DNA of 64,000 nt, from assembly GCF_028476545.1 (NCBI RefSeq), contig NW_026731691.1, positions 161,517 through 225,516 on the forward strand, written 5' to 3'. Below the pieces are notes generated by a model, which was given only the letters and a program-made list of their open reading frames with translations, made no database searches and had not been told where the DNA came from. Both the position numbers and the translations under genes were made by a program. The stretch comes from Physella acuta. Its lineage: Eukaryota > Mollusca > Gastropoda > Physidae. Shown here one piece after another: positions 22,718-33,569 of this stretch (position 1 is the first letter of the stretch; every line of letters starts with the position of its first letter).

Positions 22718-22930
22718 GTGACGGGCGGAAGTTGTCAAACAAACCAAAAGCGAAACTTAACTGACACCGGAAGTTTTGAAAACCAGCGACCAACACAGCT
22801 CCCAGAAACCAAGTTTCGCCAGCATCGTTTCTCCAAGTGCAACCGTTTTCCTTTAACCTTGCGCAGTTCTCAACCTAAATCCCGCAGCGTGCCGGCTGAA
22901 AAAAACAAAACATCCAGCAGCCATCTTTAA
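22718..22930 (+). other. possible 5'UTR exon of the first receptor
   Basis: A pyrimidine-rich TTTTGGTTTCAG acceptor precedes 22718 and an AAG|GTATAC donor follows 22930. The segment between is richer in GC than its surroundings and has no long coding frame with homology. Placement upstream of the GPCR gene makes a leader exon plausible. Inference only. Confidence 0.3.
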
Positions 22931-23559
22931 GGTATACTCTCCAGCCAATGGTAGCTGTCGTCTTTTAACTCACACGACAGGACTCCGTTGTTCCTTGTGT
23001 CCCACCCCCCACCTTATGGCCACGCCCACTCCTCTCGGCTGGCGCTATCTGTGTCTCCCCCAAGTCAATCTGCTCGCTCTCCCCTACGACCTTGACCCAG
23101 TGCTTTCAGTGTTCGATGTTTGAGTGTTTCACCTTGACCTACTTTTAACACGCCACATAAAAAAATAACCACTTCTGCACATCACAAATATATTGTTTAT
23201 ATTTTTACTAAACAAAACTTACTAACAAAACTAGATCAAATTCATTTCCTTACACACCACTACAAAAGTCATTGTTTATAAACTATCTCCAACGCGGCTC
23301 AAAAATTTAAACATATTATAAACGGATCTTACTCGGATTATTTCGCCAATAAAAGGATTATACAAGATCAGATTTATGTTAGTTCGATGGAATAAAATTT
23401 AAATAAAAGTCAGTCTACAAAAATATGGAAATAAAACAAAACCATTATATTCGTGGAGTTATTACAACGCAGTTGGACAAAACAGTTTCTAAATCCACAA
23501 ATTAAATCAGATATTGGTATAAATAAATCTCTGAAAGAAATTTGTAAAAACCTCCAAAA

Positions 23560-24765
23560 ATGGAGACTGACGACTGCGACAACTCCTCGCTCAGCGAAGA
23601 CCTCGCCGGGAAAATGGTCCTCAGCCTTAACGCCAGCGGCAACGCGACCAACCACACGACGGACGATGACGAACTTATACGGAAGATCCTCCCCTACATC
23701 ACCACCGTCTTCTACCTCATCATCTGCGTCCTGGGTCTCGTCGGCAACTGCCTGGTCATCTACGTGGTCTTGATGTTCGCCAAGATGAAGACCGTCACCA
23801 ACATGTACATTTTGAACCTGGCCCTGTCCGACGTTCTGTTTCTCACGATGTTGCCCATCCTGGCCACGACGTCTCTCATACAGCATTGGGTATTCGGCCT
23901 GGCTATGTGCAAGATCTACTTCGTCTTGTACTCAACGAATCTCTTTGGTGGCGTCTTCACTTTATGCGTGATGAGCGCGGACAGATACCTGGCCGTCTGC
24001 CACCCCATCAGATCTCTCAGATACCGAACACCTCGGATAGCGTTGTTTTTATGTCTCTGTATTTGGTCTCTGGCTTTTCTCGTTATGATGCCCATCATTC
24101 TCTACAGCACTACTGTGGAGTGGCCGCATCAAAAAGGAAGATACTCTTGTCGAATAAACTGGCCGGAGAGCAGCTTGATATCATCAGACAAGGCCTTTAT
24201 TTGGTACTCTTTCATCCTAGGCTTCGCCCTCCCCGTATCGCTGATATCTGTTTTCTACGTGTTAGTCGTCGTCCGGCTTCGTCACGTCGGGCCGGCTAAA
24301 AAATCCAAAGAGAAACGGAAGTCTCACCGACGCGTGACGCGCCTCGTTTTGGCGGTGGTGGCCGTGTACGTCGTCTGCTGGCTGCCGTACTGGCTGTTTC
24401 AAGGGGTGATAATTTTCATACACTTTACAAACCAAAACAAGGGCTTGATTTTTCTCTTTAACGGCTGTCAGATGTTGTCTTACGCCAACAGCATGCTCAA
24501 CCCTTTCCTCTACGCTTTCCTTAGCGACAACTTCCGGAAGACTTTCGTCAAAGCGTTCAAATGCATCTCGTCATTAGATTCCAACAGCACAGCGTGTAAC
24601 GAGAGCACGGTGTTTCCGAGGGCCAGCCAAGCCTACACCAAGAGTGTCGTCACCAACGAGGAGAGGGTGGAGCTCACGTGCATGGAACCCAGCCCAGGGG
24701 CGGCGCCGACCAAGGAGAACTCAGCCCATGACGACGAATGTAACAACGGGCCAGTCCAACTTTAG
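23560..24765 (+). CDS. allatostatin-C/somatostatin-type receptor 1 (class A GPCR)
   Basis: 401-residue, single-exon, seven-transmembrane neuropeptide receptor, predicted to sit in the plasma membrane and couple to Gi/o. The N-terminus (1-42) has N-glycosylation sites at NSS, NAS, NAT and NHT. TM1 has GLVGN (Asn63), TM2 NLALSD (Asp91), then Cys117 to Cys197 for the conserved disulfide, DRY at 141-143, CWLP at 273-276, and YANSMLNPFLYAF in TM7, the signature of the somatostatin/allatostatin-C group. The stretch VGPAKKSKEKRKSHRRVT in loop 3 is nearly that of insect allatostatin-C receptors. Cys335 is a likely palmitoylation site; the tail ends PVQL. The start is strong (AAAATGG). The first of three tandem paralogues, almost identical to the second through TM5-TM6. 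Ligand not determined. Confidence 0.93.
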   Translation: METDDCDNSSLSEDLAGKMVLSLNASGNATNHTTDDDELIRKILPYITTVFYLIICVLGLVGNCLVIYVVLMFAKMKTVTNMYILNLALSDVLFLTMLPILATTSLIQHWVFGLAMCKIYFVLYSTNLFGGVFTLCVMSADRYLAVCHPIRSLRYRTPRIALFLCLCIWSLAFLVMMPIILYSTTVEWPHQKGRYSCRINWPESSLISSDKAFIWYSFILGFALPVSLISVFYVLVVVRLRHVGPAKKSKEKRKSHRRVTRLVLAVVAVYVVCWLPYWLFQGVIIFIHFTNQNKGLIFLFNGCQMLSYANSMLNPFLYAFLSDNFRKTFVKAFKCISSLDSNSTACNESTVFPRASQAYTKSVVTNEERVELTCMEPSPGAAPTKENSAHDDECNNGPVQL

Positions 24766-24777
24766 ATACTAGGAAGA

Positions 24778-24783
24778 AATAAA
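24778..24783 (+). promoter_or_regulatory. candidate poly(A) signal, receptor 1
   Basis: AATAAA only 12 bases after the stop codon. That is unusually close, so a further downstream signal may be used instead. Confidence 0.3.
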
Positions 24784-24789
24784 CAAAAT

Positions 24790-26560
24790 ACCGCGCAAAG
24801 TTTAGGGTACGTTTAGACAATTGTTTTGTTGTTTTTTGCTAAATTCAATGTTTACAACTCGTCCAAATTTTTTTTGTGCCTAGCTTGTAAATGTCAGCTT
24901 TTATATTAGTATAGGAATGTATAGGAAATTTTAAAATCGTACACGAAGTAGATTCAATATGTATTTTTTTCCGTTATTACTCTGTTTCTGGCGGGCAGGA
25001 ATATCACATCTGCAGAACAACGAAGATTTATACACACACACACACAAACGACAGGAAACTGAATGCAAGATTGGATTTGTTAAAAAATTTATATTTATTT
25101 GTTAATTAGATAGATGGAGCCATACAATCAAAAATGTATTTGATAACGTTTTTAGGCTCGTGTTTTACATTTTTCTATTACAAATATAGACCTATGTTGG
25201 GGGGAGGGGTTTTGTTGTTAAATTACCCAGGGTGGGGGAATGGTTGTAACTGTTAACTGCCCATCACCCCCCTCACTAGTAGAATTTGGTTTATGGTAGA
25301 ACTATGTATTGTTTTAATTCCTCACAAATCTAAACACAATATTTTTTTTGTAAGTTTCCTTTTTAAAAACAATTCTTGTTTAGGTGTTCTCCTTATCTAA
25401 ACCACAAAGCACCATCCATTTACGTATTGTTTCAATGTGCTTTTAGAATGACGTGCTTTGTGTGTTGTGCTTTAGATGTACCCGCTTTATTTTCTCTGTA
25501 CTTTCTGAGAACGTACTATACATTGTAAGCCCTCCGCCTCCTCCACCCCACGAAAATAACGTCCAATCATTTGATTAACAATGGAGGCGGTTTCGATTTT
25601 ATTTTACACTTCTAAAAACATGGACTGGAAATCACGAAATAATGAAGTAATTTCATACCAACAGATGTAATTTGTTGTTTCAATTAATTCTTCAAGACGA
25701 GGTTTACGTTTCTTACCTTAAAGTGCATGCTCTTTTCTGATAGCTTTCCCGTTTTATTTCTTACAATAGGGTCTTGACCTTTTTTATTTTTATCAGCTGC
25801 ATTATGATTGGCTAATGTTTAATAAGCTGCATTCTTATTGGCTAATACTTGATTCCTAAAAAGTGAGGAGGGACTGTACACACAAAAAATAGGAACAAAA
25901 AAAGTGTCGAAACAACAAACATAAGGGGAGGTTAACACATGAACAAAAAAGTCGCATACGTTAAAAAGAAAGATAAATATATAATCAAAGGGACGCAACT
26001 TAATGAAAAAAAGGTAGGCAACTAAAAAAAAACAATTAGATACAACGACTTAGACGCAGGTGGTTTAGAAAATAACTGACTCAATTTTAATTAAAATGTT
26101 GTTTTTTTTTTTTAATTTAAAAAGAATTCACATTTTCACACTTAAAATGCTTATCTCTCAAAGTAGGCTACTTGTGAGAATAATTAAACTACCTGAAGAA
26201 ACTTTTCAAAAGTCATAAAAACAAACAATACCAACCCCGTCAAGTTTCAACCGTAACAAAACTTAAGTACTAGTAGCCCAACACGTCGGTCCAACGGCCT
26301 GTTACTACGCCTTATTTGGAACGTTAATGGCGCTTGATGGGGAGACTGACCAGGGATAACTGGGCCCAAATTGGTTTCTGATTTCGTTTGGCCCAGAGAT
26401 ACTTCAGTGATACCTTAATGGCGGCACACTGGGCGCGTGCGACTGAGAAGCTTACAGCTAGTTCGTCTGTTTATTAACATTTCTCCGACGTTTACTGACA
26501 CACACACGCACACATACACGCTCACACACACAGATACACACACACACAACCATACACATA
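24790..26560. other. intergenic sequence between receptors 1 and 2, first part
   Basis: AT-rich unique sequence with short CA tracts (25032-25048) and homopolymer runs. At 25792-25860 the phrase GCTGCATT.TTATTGGCTAAT is repeated, giving two CCAAT/ATTGG-type boxes in tandem. No coding segment recognised. Confidence 0.5.
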
Positions 26561-26585
26561 CAAATATATATATATACATACATAC

Positions 26586-26675
<90 letters not shown>
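26500..26675. repeat. compound (CA)n-(TA)n microsatellite
   Basis: CA-rich ACACACAC tract followed by about 95 bp of TA. Confidence 0.95.
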
Positions 26676-26678
<3 letters not shown>

Positions 26679-27794
26679 TATTTAATAATTTCGTAAGAAT
26701 TATTAAACTTTTCGTACTTGCTTTCATTTGTTTCTTTTTTTTTCTGATTGATTTTCCCATGGCTAAAATAATTTAAAATATCCACTTTTCTAAAAATGTA
26801 ACATGACATAGCGTCACTGACTTAGACGAAGTAAAAAGTGACTTGCTTTAGCGACTGGTGAGAATTAGCGACCGAAGTGATTTGACAACTGAGTTACTGA
26901 AAAAAGCTTTAATTTAAACATTTCTTAATTAAGTTTTAATTTTTTTTTTCTAAAATTTGGTTTGGTGTAGTTTTATAACCTTGTACTACGGACTTAAAAC
27001 TGGTAAACAGATGTTATTTTCGGTAATCAATTATCGTCTAATTTGCTTCGCCGTTGTTGTTTTTTTCGTACTTAAAAGATATTTTTTGCCTTTAAAGTTC
27101 AGATCCTGATGTACTAGACTGGTGTCTTTCGCGTAATATTTTTTTTTAAGCTGACAGAAAGAGCTCCTAGAAGATGGGTAACTAGATATGATGTAATATT
27201 CCAATAAATTGATTTTAAAAAATTATATAGGTTGAAAAGCTCTATAATTGATGAAAATTCTGTTGCGGGGGTCGTCTATAAATAACATCGTACTATTTCG
27301 ATTGATTTATACAACGAACTCCTACGATCGTCATTGGTAAGCAAGGGAAACCAGACACAAATTTCGATACCCCCTCTTACACAGACAAATACACACACAC
27401 ACACACTTTCTCTTAAACACACACACACACACACCTAAAATAATAACTATTCGAATAAGCTAAGATGGTATAAATTGATGTACGTTGGCATTTTAGTTAA
27501 AAGGCCCCCGCCACTCGCACATCCGAACTGCCCACCTCTACGCTTGTTGTGGAACATCATTTCTGTTCGACCACTTCCCCACAGACCATGGACGTTAACC
27601 GTTACACAATTTTAAAAGCTACACTTTAAAAACAAATTCGATTAACAACATAAAAATAAAACTACTCTCGTAATTTTGTTTGAATTTTTATAAAAGCTCT
27701 TAATTATATTTTGATGATGTTTTATGCAACCATCTACGCCACTTAAGCTTTTGTGTGCAAATCAAATTTGAAAATTTTGAATTGGTTGTTGTCC
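26676..27794. other. intergenic sequence between receptors 1 and 2, second part
   Basis: AT-rich and unique apart from (AC)n at 27388-27435. Nothing recognised. Confidence 0.5.
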
Positions 27795-28005
27795 ATTCGG
27801 GTAAGCGACCTCAGGACGTTTAGCTTTTCGGCATTTATCCCATTGGGGGCAAACGCCTATTTGTCGCATTTGGGCAAAACTCTGTTCTAGATTTGGGGCA
27901 TTCGGAAAAGCAGCATTAGGGCGAACGTCCATTTGTCGCATTTAGGCAAACGTCTGTTCTGCGGCAAACGGCATTTGGGCAAACGGCATTCGGGTGTCTT
28001 TCGTG
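27795..28005. repeat. degenerate repeat of CATTTGGGCAAACG words
   Basis: Words GCATTTGGGCAAA, GTCTGTTCT and GGCAAACG recur four or five times with drift. Neither terminal inverted repeats nor target duplications could be fixed. Confidence 0.6.
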
Positions 28006-28129
28006 CAAACACACGGCTTCCGTCAAATATGTATTGAAATTATTTTGATCACATACACACTTTGATTTGTATTTCCTCTGAAACGTTAGTTAGTGATCAT
28101 ATCACAGGAGTATTCCAGACATAGGTCAT

Positions 28130-28232
<103 letters not shown>

Positions 28233-28309
28233 ATGTGCAAGTAGATTAATTTGGTTAATTATCTTCATTTCAGATTGAATTCACAAGCTGAAAAAGACAC
28301 GGCCGATCT

Positions 28310-28599
28310 ATTTTTAAACACCGTGACGTTATTCATTAGTCCACCTGCGGTACAGGGACACGCTGCCCCACCTCACCTGGACCACCAGTGACGACCTTGA
28401 CAAAGGTATAGCTTCCAGTCGACCCCCCGTCACGCTTGCTTCTGTGTCTGTCCGCTTGTCCAACAGCTGGCTTTGTCGTGTCGTCTCGCACCTGCACGAT
28501 CAGCGAACCGTGGCGACCACCTGTGTGACGTGCTCCACCTGTAGGGCATGAAGTCTCGTAGTTTCTCGCGTCTTGTTGTCAGTCACACCCCCGTCACAG
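28310..28599 (+). other. GC-richer block upstream of receptor 2, possible promoter or leader exon
   Basis: This stretch is clearly more GC-rich than its flanks and ends in a CACAG|GTACCT donor-like site. An acceptor-like AAATTCAG lies at about 28793, just before the receptor-2 ATG. A non-coding first exon is plausible but unproven. Confidence 0.3.
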
Positions 28600-28869
28600 G
28601 TACCTTGTCACAGCATGCTACATAAACTAAGCAAACAGAGGAGTCAGTTAGACTTGTTTTAGATTAAACAATCTCCTTAGAGAGTATTCAAATATTTTAA
28701 TATATAAAAGATATTATTTTTAAAAAGTATTTGCTGTTTTGAATGAAAATATGAATGGATAAAGAAAATTAACACAACAAGGAAGGAAATTCAGCGTGTA
28801 AAATTTTGAAATGTTTCGCAACTTGAGTACAAATCCTGAGAACGGACACGCTTGAGTGAAATCTAAACA

Positions 28870-30069
28870 ATGGAGGCCAACCAGAGCTCGTTGGACTACT
28901 GCGACAACACGTCGTTCGACGACGCGACCACTGCCAGCCCTAGCGACTCCGGGGAGAGCCAAGCCTTGTCGGTCCTCCCCTACATCACCTCCGTCTTCTA
29001 CATGATCATCTGCGTCCTGGGTCTCGTCGGCAACTGCCTGGTCATCTACGTGGTCTTGATGTTCGCCAAGATGAAGACCGTCACCAACATGTACATTTTG
29101 AACCTGGCCTTGTCCGACGTTCTCTTCCTGACTGTTCTGCCGCTTCTAGCGACCACGGCCATCATACGGCATTGGATCTTCGGCTTCGCGATGTGTAAGA
29201 TCTACTTCGTGATGTACTCCATCAACCAGTTCGGCGGCGCGTTTAACCTGTGTGTGATGAGCGCGGACAGATACCTCGCCGTCTGCCACCCCATCAGATC
29301 TCTCAGATATCGGACACCTCGGATAGCGTTGTTTTTATGTCTCTGTATTTGGTCGGTGGCGTTTCTCGTTATGATGCCTATCATTCTCTACAGCACTACA
29401 GTGGAATGGCAACACCAAAAAGGAAGATACTCTTGTCGAATATACTGGCCAGAAAGCAAGTTGATATCATCAGACAAGGCCTTCATTTGGTACTCTTTCA
29501 TCCTAGGCTTCGCCCTCCCCGTATCGCTGATATCTGTTTTCTACGTCTTAGTCGTCGTCCGGCTTCGTCACGTCGGGCCGGCTAAAAAATCCAAAGAGAA
29601 AAGGAAGTCTCACCGACGCGTGACGCGCCTCGTTCTGGCGGTGGTGGCCGTGTACGTCGTCTGCTGGCTGCCGTACTGGCTGTTTCAGGGTGTGCTCGTG
29701 TTCATGGACATCATGAAGAGCCACCCCGAGCTGATGTTCCTGTTCCACGGGTTCACCATCCTCTCCTACGCCAACAGCATGCTCAACCCGTTCCTCTACG
29801 CCTTCCTCAGCGACAACTTCCGGAAGAGTTTTGTCAAGGCGTTCAAGTGCGTGTCGACGTTCGAGTCGAAGAGATCAGCTGGTAACGAGAACAGCGTGTT
29901 CCCGCGTACCAGCCAGACGTACACCAGAAGTGCTGCCACCAACGAGGAAAAGATGGAGTTATCCTGCATGGACAGCTGCCAGGTTACCTCCCCTCAACAC
30001 ACGGACCAGAACGTTCTCAAGATGATACAAGACGACGAGGGGTATCTGAAGCCTCCAGTTCAGCTCTAG
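28870..30069 (+). CDS. allatostatin-C/somatostatin-type receptor 2 (class A GPCR)
   Basis: 399-residue single-exon receptor, the closest paralogue of the gene at 23560. The N-terminus has NQS and NTS glycosylation sites. Landmarks: Cys109/Cys189 disulfide, DRY at 133-135, CWLP at 265-268, YANSMLNPFLYAF. From SSDKAFIWYSFILGF through TM6 (WLPYWLFQG) the protein is identical to receptor 1, and 105 bp over TM1-TM2 (29005-29109) are identical in DNA, third codon positions included. The N-terminus, first extracellular loop, third extracellular loop (LVFMDIMKSHPELMFLF) and tail differ, so ligand preference or timing may differ. Tail DDEGYLKPPVQL resembles that of receptor 3. Strong start context (ACAATGG). 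Gi/o coupling inferred from the family. Confidence 0.93.
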   Translation: MEANQSSLDYCDNTSFDDATTASPSDSGESQALSVLPYITSVFYMIICVLGLVGNCLVIYVVLMFAKMKTVTNMYILNLALSDVLFLTVLPLLATTAIIRHWIFGFAMCKIYFVMYSINQFGGAFNLCVMSADRYLAVCHPIRSLRYRTPRIALFLCLCIWSVAFLVMMPIILYSTTVEWQHQKGRYSCRIYWPESKLISSDKAFIWYSFILGFALPVSLISVFYVLVVVRLRHVGPAKKSKEKRKSHRRVTRLVLAVVAVYVVCWLPYWLFQGVLVFMDIMKSHPELMFLFHGFTILSYANSMLNPFLYAFLSDNFRKSFVKAFKCVSTFESKRSAGNENSVFPRTSQTYTRSAATNEEKMELSCMDSCQVTSPQHTDQNVLKMIQDDEGYLKPPVQL

Positions 30070-30163
30070 GATCAAACCAAGAACATGGTTCGTGCTGGTG
30101 ACCTTTTGGCCTTTGATGTAACTTTTTGAAATGATACACTAATCCCGGTTTAACTGAAGTATG

Positions 30164-30169
30164 AATAAA
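30164..30169 (+). promoter_or_regulatory. poly(A) signal, receptor 2
   Basis: AATAAA about 95 bases after the stop codon, a normal distance for a short 3'UTR. Confidence 0.5.
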
Positions 30170-30214
30170 TTACAAGTATGAAACAGTATAGGTACGACGT
30201 AACACAACTACTCT

Positions 30215-30310
30215 ACCTCACCGGATTAAGGGTTTAACTTTGATGTCCTAAAGATGTATAGGACTGTCCTGACTTAACTTTGATGTCCTAAAGATGTATA
30301 GGATATTCCT
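30215..30310. repeat. short direct duplication
   Basis: TTAACTTTGATGTCCTAAAG plus ATGTATAGGA occurs twice, about 50 bp apart. Confidence 0.85.
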
Positions 30311-30339
30311 GGTTTGACTAGGCGAAAGGACAGTTTACT

Positions 30340-31078
30340 CTATATGTACACACTCGGATACGCTACATAACATTACACACGCATCACAGACACAACAGCA
30401 TCTCACATCTACTACAACAACTACCCGTAACTCACGTCTACCAAACTACCACCCCAAGATATACCACATCACCACCCCAGCCAACATCTACCACAACATA
30501 CCTATTTAACACAGCATCCACACCTCACATCGTCCACACTTACCACAACATCCAGGTTTACCTCACCATCCTTAACATCCAGATTTACCTCATCGTCCAT
30601 ATATCCACCAGAACAAAACCCCTCTTACATAACAAATTACACCCCTCCCACTTCCCACATTTCCCCCAGTCCCCCCTCACACACACACATACACACACAT
30701 ATCCACATACATAACGCCCTTGTTATACCACACCAACACTCGCATTGAACACAAAATTAAACCACATTATTTACGTTGATGAAAGATGTATTTTTATGTT
30801 GTTTGTATACACATATTGTATCATATAAAATGTATTCTCAATATTTTAATGCTATTCTAACATTTGTACATAATTCATTGTATATATCAGTTATATCTCA
30901 AGAAAAAAAACCCATTAACACCCACTTCAAATGTAAATCATGGATGTACATTAATTACCCTTCTGTGATTGGCTCCCTTGCATTGTAAGACGTATCAACT
31001 TACAGACAACCTGACTTAGTGTGACAACCACCTTTTAAATGGTTGGCTTCTTTTTGTAGTTGCCTGCTGTCTATGGTA
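30340..31078. other. intergenic sequence downstream of receptor 2
   Basis: A CA-rich, loosely repetitive 30340-30740 (words CATCTACCACAAC, CCACACC) followed by AT-rich unique sequence. No gene recognised. Confidence 0.55.
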
Positions 31079-31084
31079 CAACCT

Positions 31085-32175
31085 GTCAAGTGTTTGTGTC
31101 TTATGGGTTGTATTTCCTGTCAGTGTGTCTTGATGGGTTGTATTTACTGTCAGTGTGTCTTGATGTATTTCCTGTCAGTGTGTCAGCGTGTCTTGATGTA
31201 TTTCCTGTCAGTGTGTCAGCGTGTCTTGATGTATTTCCTGTCAGTGTGTCTTGATGGGTTGTATTTACTGTCAGTGTGTCTTGATGTATTTCCTGTCAGT
31301 GTGTCTTGATGTATTTCCTGTCAGTGTGTCTTGTTGTATTTCCTGTCAGTGTGTCTTGATGTATTTCCTGTCAGTGTGTCTTGATGTATTTCCTGTCAGT
31401 GTGTCTTGATGGGTTGTATTTCCTGACAGTGTGTCTTGATGTATTTCCTGTCAGTGTGTCTTAATGTCTTGTATTTCCTGTCAGTGTGTCAGCGTGTCTT
31501 GATGTATTTCCTGTCAGTGTGTCTTGATGGGTTGTATTTACTGTCAGTGTGTCTTGATGTATTTCCTGACAGTGTGTCTTGATGTATTTCCTGTCAGCGT
31601 GTCTTGATGTATTTCCTGACAGTGTGTCTTGATGTATTTCCTGTCAGTGTGTCTTGATGTATTTCCTGACAGTGTGTCTTGATGTATTTCCTGTCAGTGT
31701 GTCTTGATGTATTTCCTGTCAGTGTGTCAGTGTGTCTTGATGTATTTCCTGTCAGTGTGTCTTGATGTATTTCCTGTCAGTGTGTCAGTGTGTCTTGTTG
31801 TGTTTCCTGTCAATGTGTCTTGATGTATTTCCTGACAGTGTGTCTTGATGTATTTCCTGTCAGTGTGTCTTGATGTATTTCCTGTCAGTGTGTCTTGATG
31901 TGTTTCCTGTCAGTGTGTCTTGATGTATTTCCTGTCAGTGTGTCTTGATGTATTTCCTGTCAGTGTGTCTTGATGTCTTTTATTTCCTGTCAGTGTGTCT
32001 TGATGTATTTCCTGTCAGTGTGTCTTGATGTATTTCCTGTCAGTGTGTCTTGTATTTCCTGTCAGTGTGTCTTGTATTTCCTGTCAGTGTGTCAGTGTGT
32101 CGTGATGTATTTCCTGTCAATGTGTCTTGATGTATTTCCTGTCAGTGTGTCTTGATATATTTCCTGTCAGTGTGT
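31085..32175. repeat. 25-bp minisatellite between receptors 2 and 3
   Basis: About 43 units of TGATGTATTTCCTGTCAGTG plus TGTCT, with occasional longer units (GGGTTGTATTTACTGTCAG). Short frames rich in SVCLDVFPV are by-products. Confidence 0.95.
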
Positions 32176-32179
32176 ATGT

Positions 32180-33125
32180 TTTATGTGCCACTGGACAACC
32201 AGGTTCAAAATGTGTTACTGACTTTAATAAATTAAATTATGGTACAAAATGGATAACTTTAATTAATTAAGGTAAGAAATATGTTACTTACTTTAATTCA
32301 TTGAATTAAGGTCAAAATCTTATAATAAAATGTGTATATATTTATTTTTGTATGTGTAAATAGCTTACTTCGTATACAATTTTTAAGAAATCACTTTGAA
32401 TGTTTCTGACTGTGTAAAGATTTGAGCATAGTTTCTACAATTTCTCTTATCTTTAAAAATTTTAATTTTAATTTTTAAGTTATAAGTATTAGTATTAAAT
32501 TAATTCATTTATTTTTCAATAATTAAAAAATAATAAAAACCATTTCACATTCAGAAGTATGACACTGTTACATACTTTTAATCTGGAACCTAACACTTTT
32601 AAAAGAGAACTAGACAATGTCTAAACATATCTAGATACAAATTGGTTTAACGTTTAGTTTGATTGTAATTTTTACACCACGTCTCTCCACAGAAGAGCTG
32701 GGCTTGCTATTTTAATGATACACCCCCGTCAGAAAGTGAACAGTTATTTTTTTTGTGAATCTTGTTTGGATATAGATATAGTGAACATTTGAAAGTGATT
32801 CAAGGTGAGACATCGAGGTGAACCTTAGGACAACTAAAGGACTAGTATAGGGCAACCGTAGGACCACTTTCAACATAGTTGTGTTTTTTTTTTTTTAGAA
32901 AAAACATTTAAATGTAGAGAAAATTATTTTAATAGTGCAGCCAATAAGACTCTTTAGTTTGTTGTCAAAGAGATCAAGAAATTCTTTGTTTAGAAAGGCT
33001 GAACTTTGTTCACTGAAGTCTTGTGAACTTTCAATTGAATACTGGTGTTGTAGGTGGTGTTTTTTAGGAGTGTTGATATCATTGGTGATGGGAGTGATGA
33101 TATGTTTGTTGATGGAGATATTGAT
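32180..33125. other. AT-rich spacer upstream of receptor 3
   Basis: A short TTAATTAAATTAAGGT direct repeat near 32220-32310, otherwise unique. No exon recognised. Confidence 0.55.
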
Positions 33126-33129
33126 ACGT

Positions 33130-33558
33130 GACTTGAAATAGGTGTTGGAAACGTGTTGATTTGGTGTTTGGGAGTGTGTTAATTTAGGTATTAAATCAAG
33201 TGTTGAATAGGGTGTTGATACATGTGTTAATTTAAGTGTTGAGACAGGTGTTAATTTAGGTGTTGATACAGGTGTTAAAGTAAGTGTTAAATCAGGTGTT
33301 AAAACAGCGACTTTTACAGCTGTTGGTACAGGTATTGATACAGGTGTTGATCAGGTGTTGTTACATGTGTTGATCAGCCGTTGATACAGAAACGGTTACA
33401 GCTGTTGATCAGTTGTTGATCAGGTGTTGTTACATGTGTTGATACAGGTGTTGATATAGGTATTTACAGGTGTTGATACAGCTGTTGATACAGGTGCTGA
33501 TATAGTTGTTGATACAGGTATTGAAATAGCTGTTAACACAGGTGTTGATACAGTTTTA
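33130..33558. repeat. GGTGTTGATACA minisatellite ending at the start of receptor 3
   Basis: Irregular 12-, 18- and 24-bp units of ACAGGTGTTGATACAGGTGT type run to within about 12 bases of the first ATG of receptor 3. Each ACAG|GTGTTG unit looks like both an acceptor and a donor. Confidence 0.9.
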
Positions 33559-33569
33559 AAAAACTGTCC

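Noticed and set aside
22661-22930. 89-codon protein-coding gene upstream of receptor 1
   Set aside because: Frame crosses a likely splice acceptor and has no homology; treated as possible leader exon.
23410-23886. 158-codon minus-strand frame opposite receptor 1 and similar antisense frames at 34143-34640
   Set aside because: Shadows of the receptor coding sequence; composition mirrors the plus-strand codons and no motif is present.
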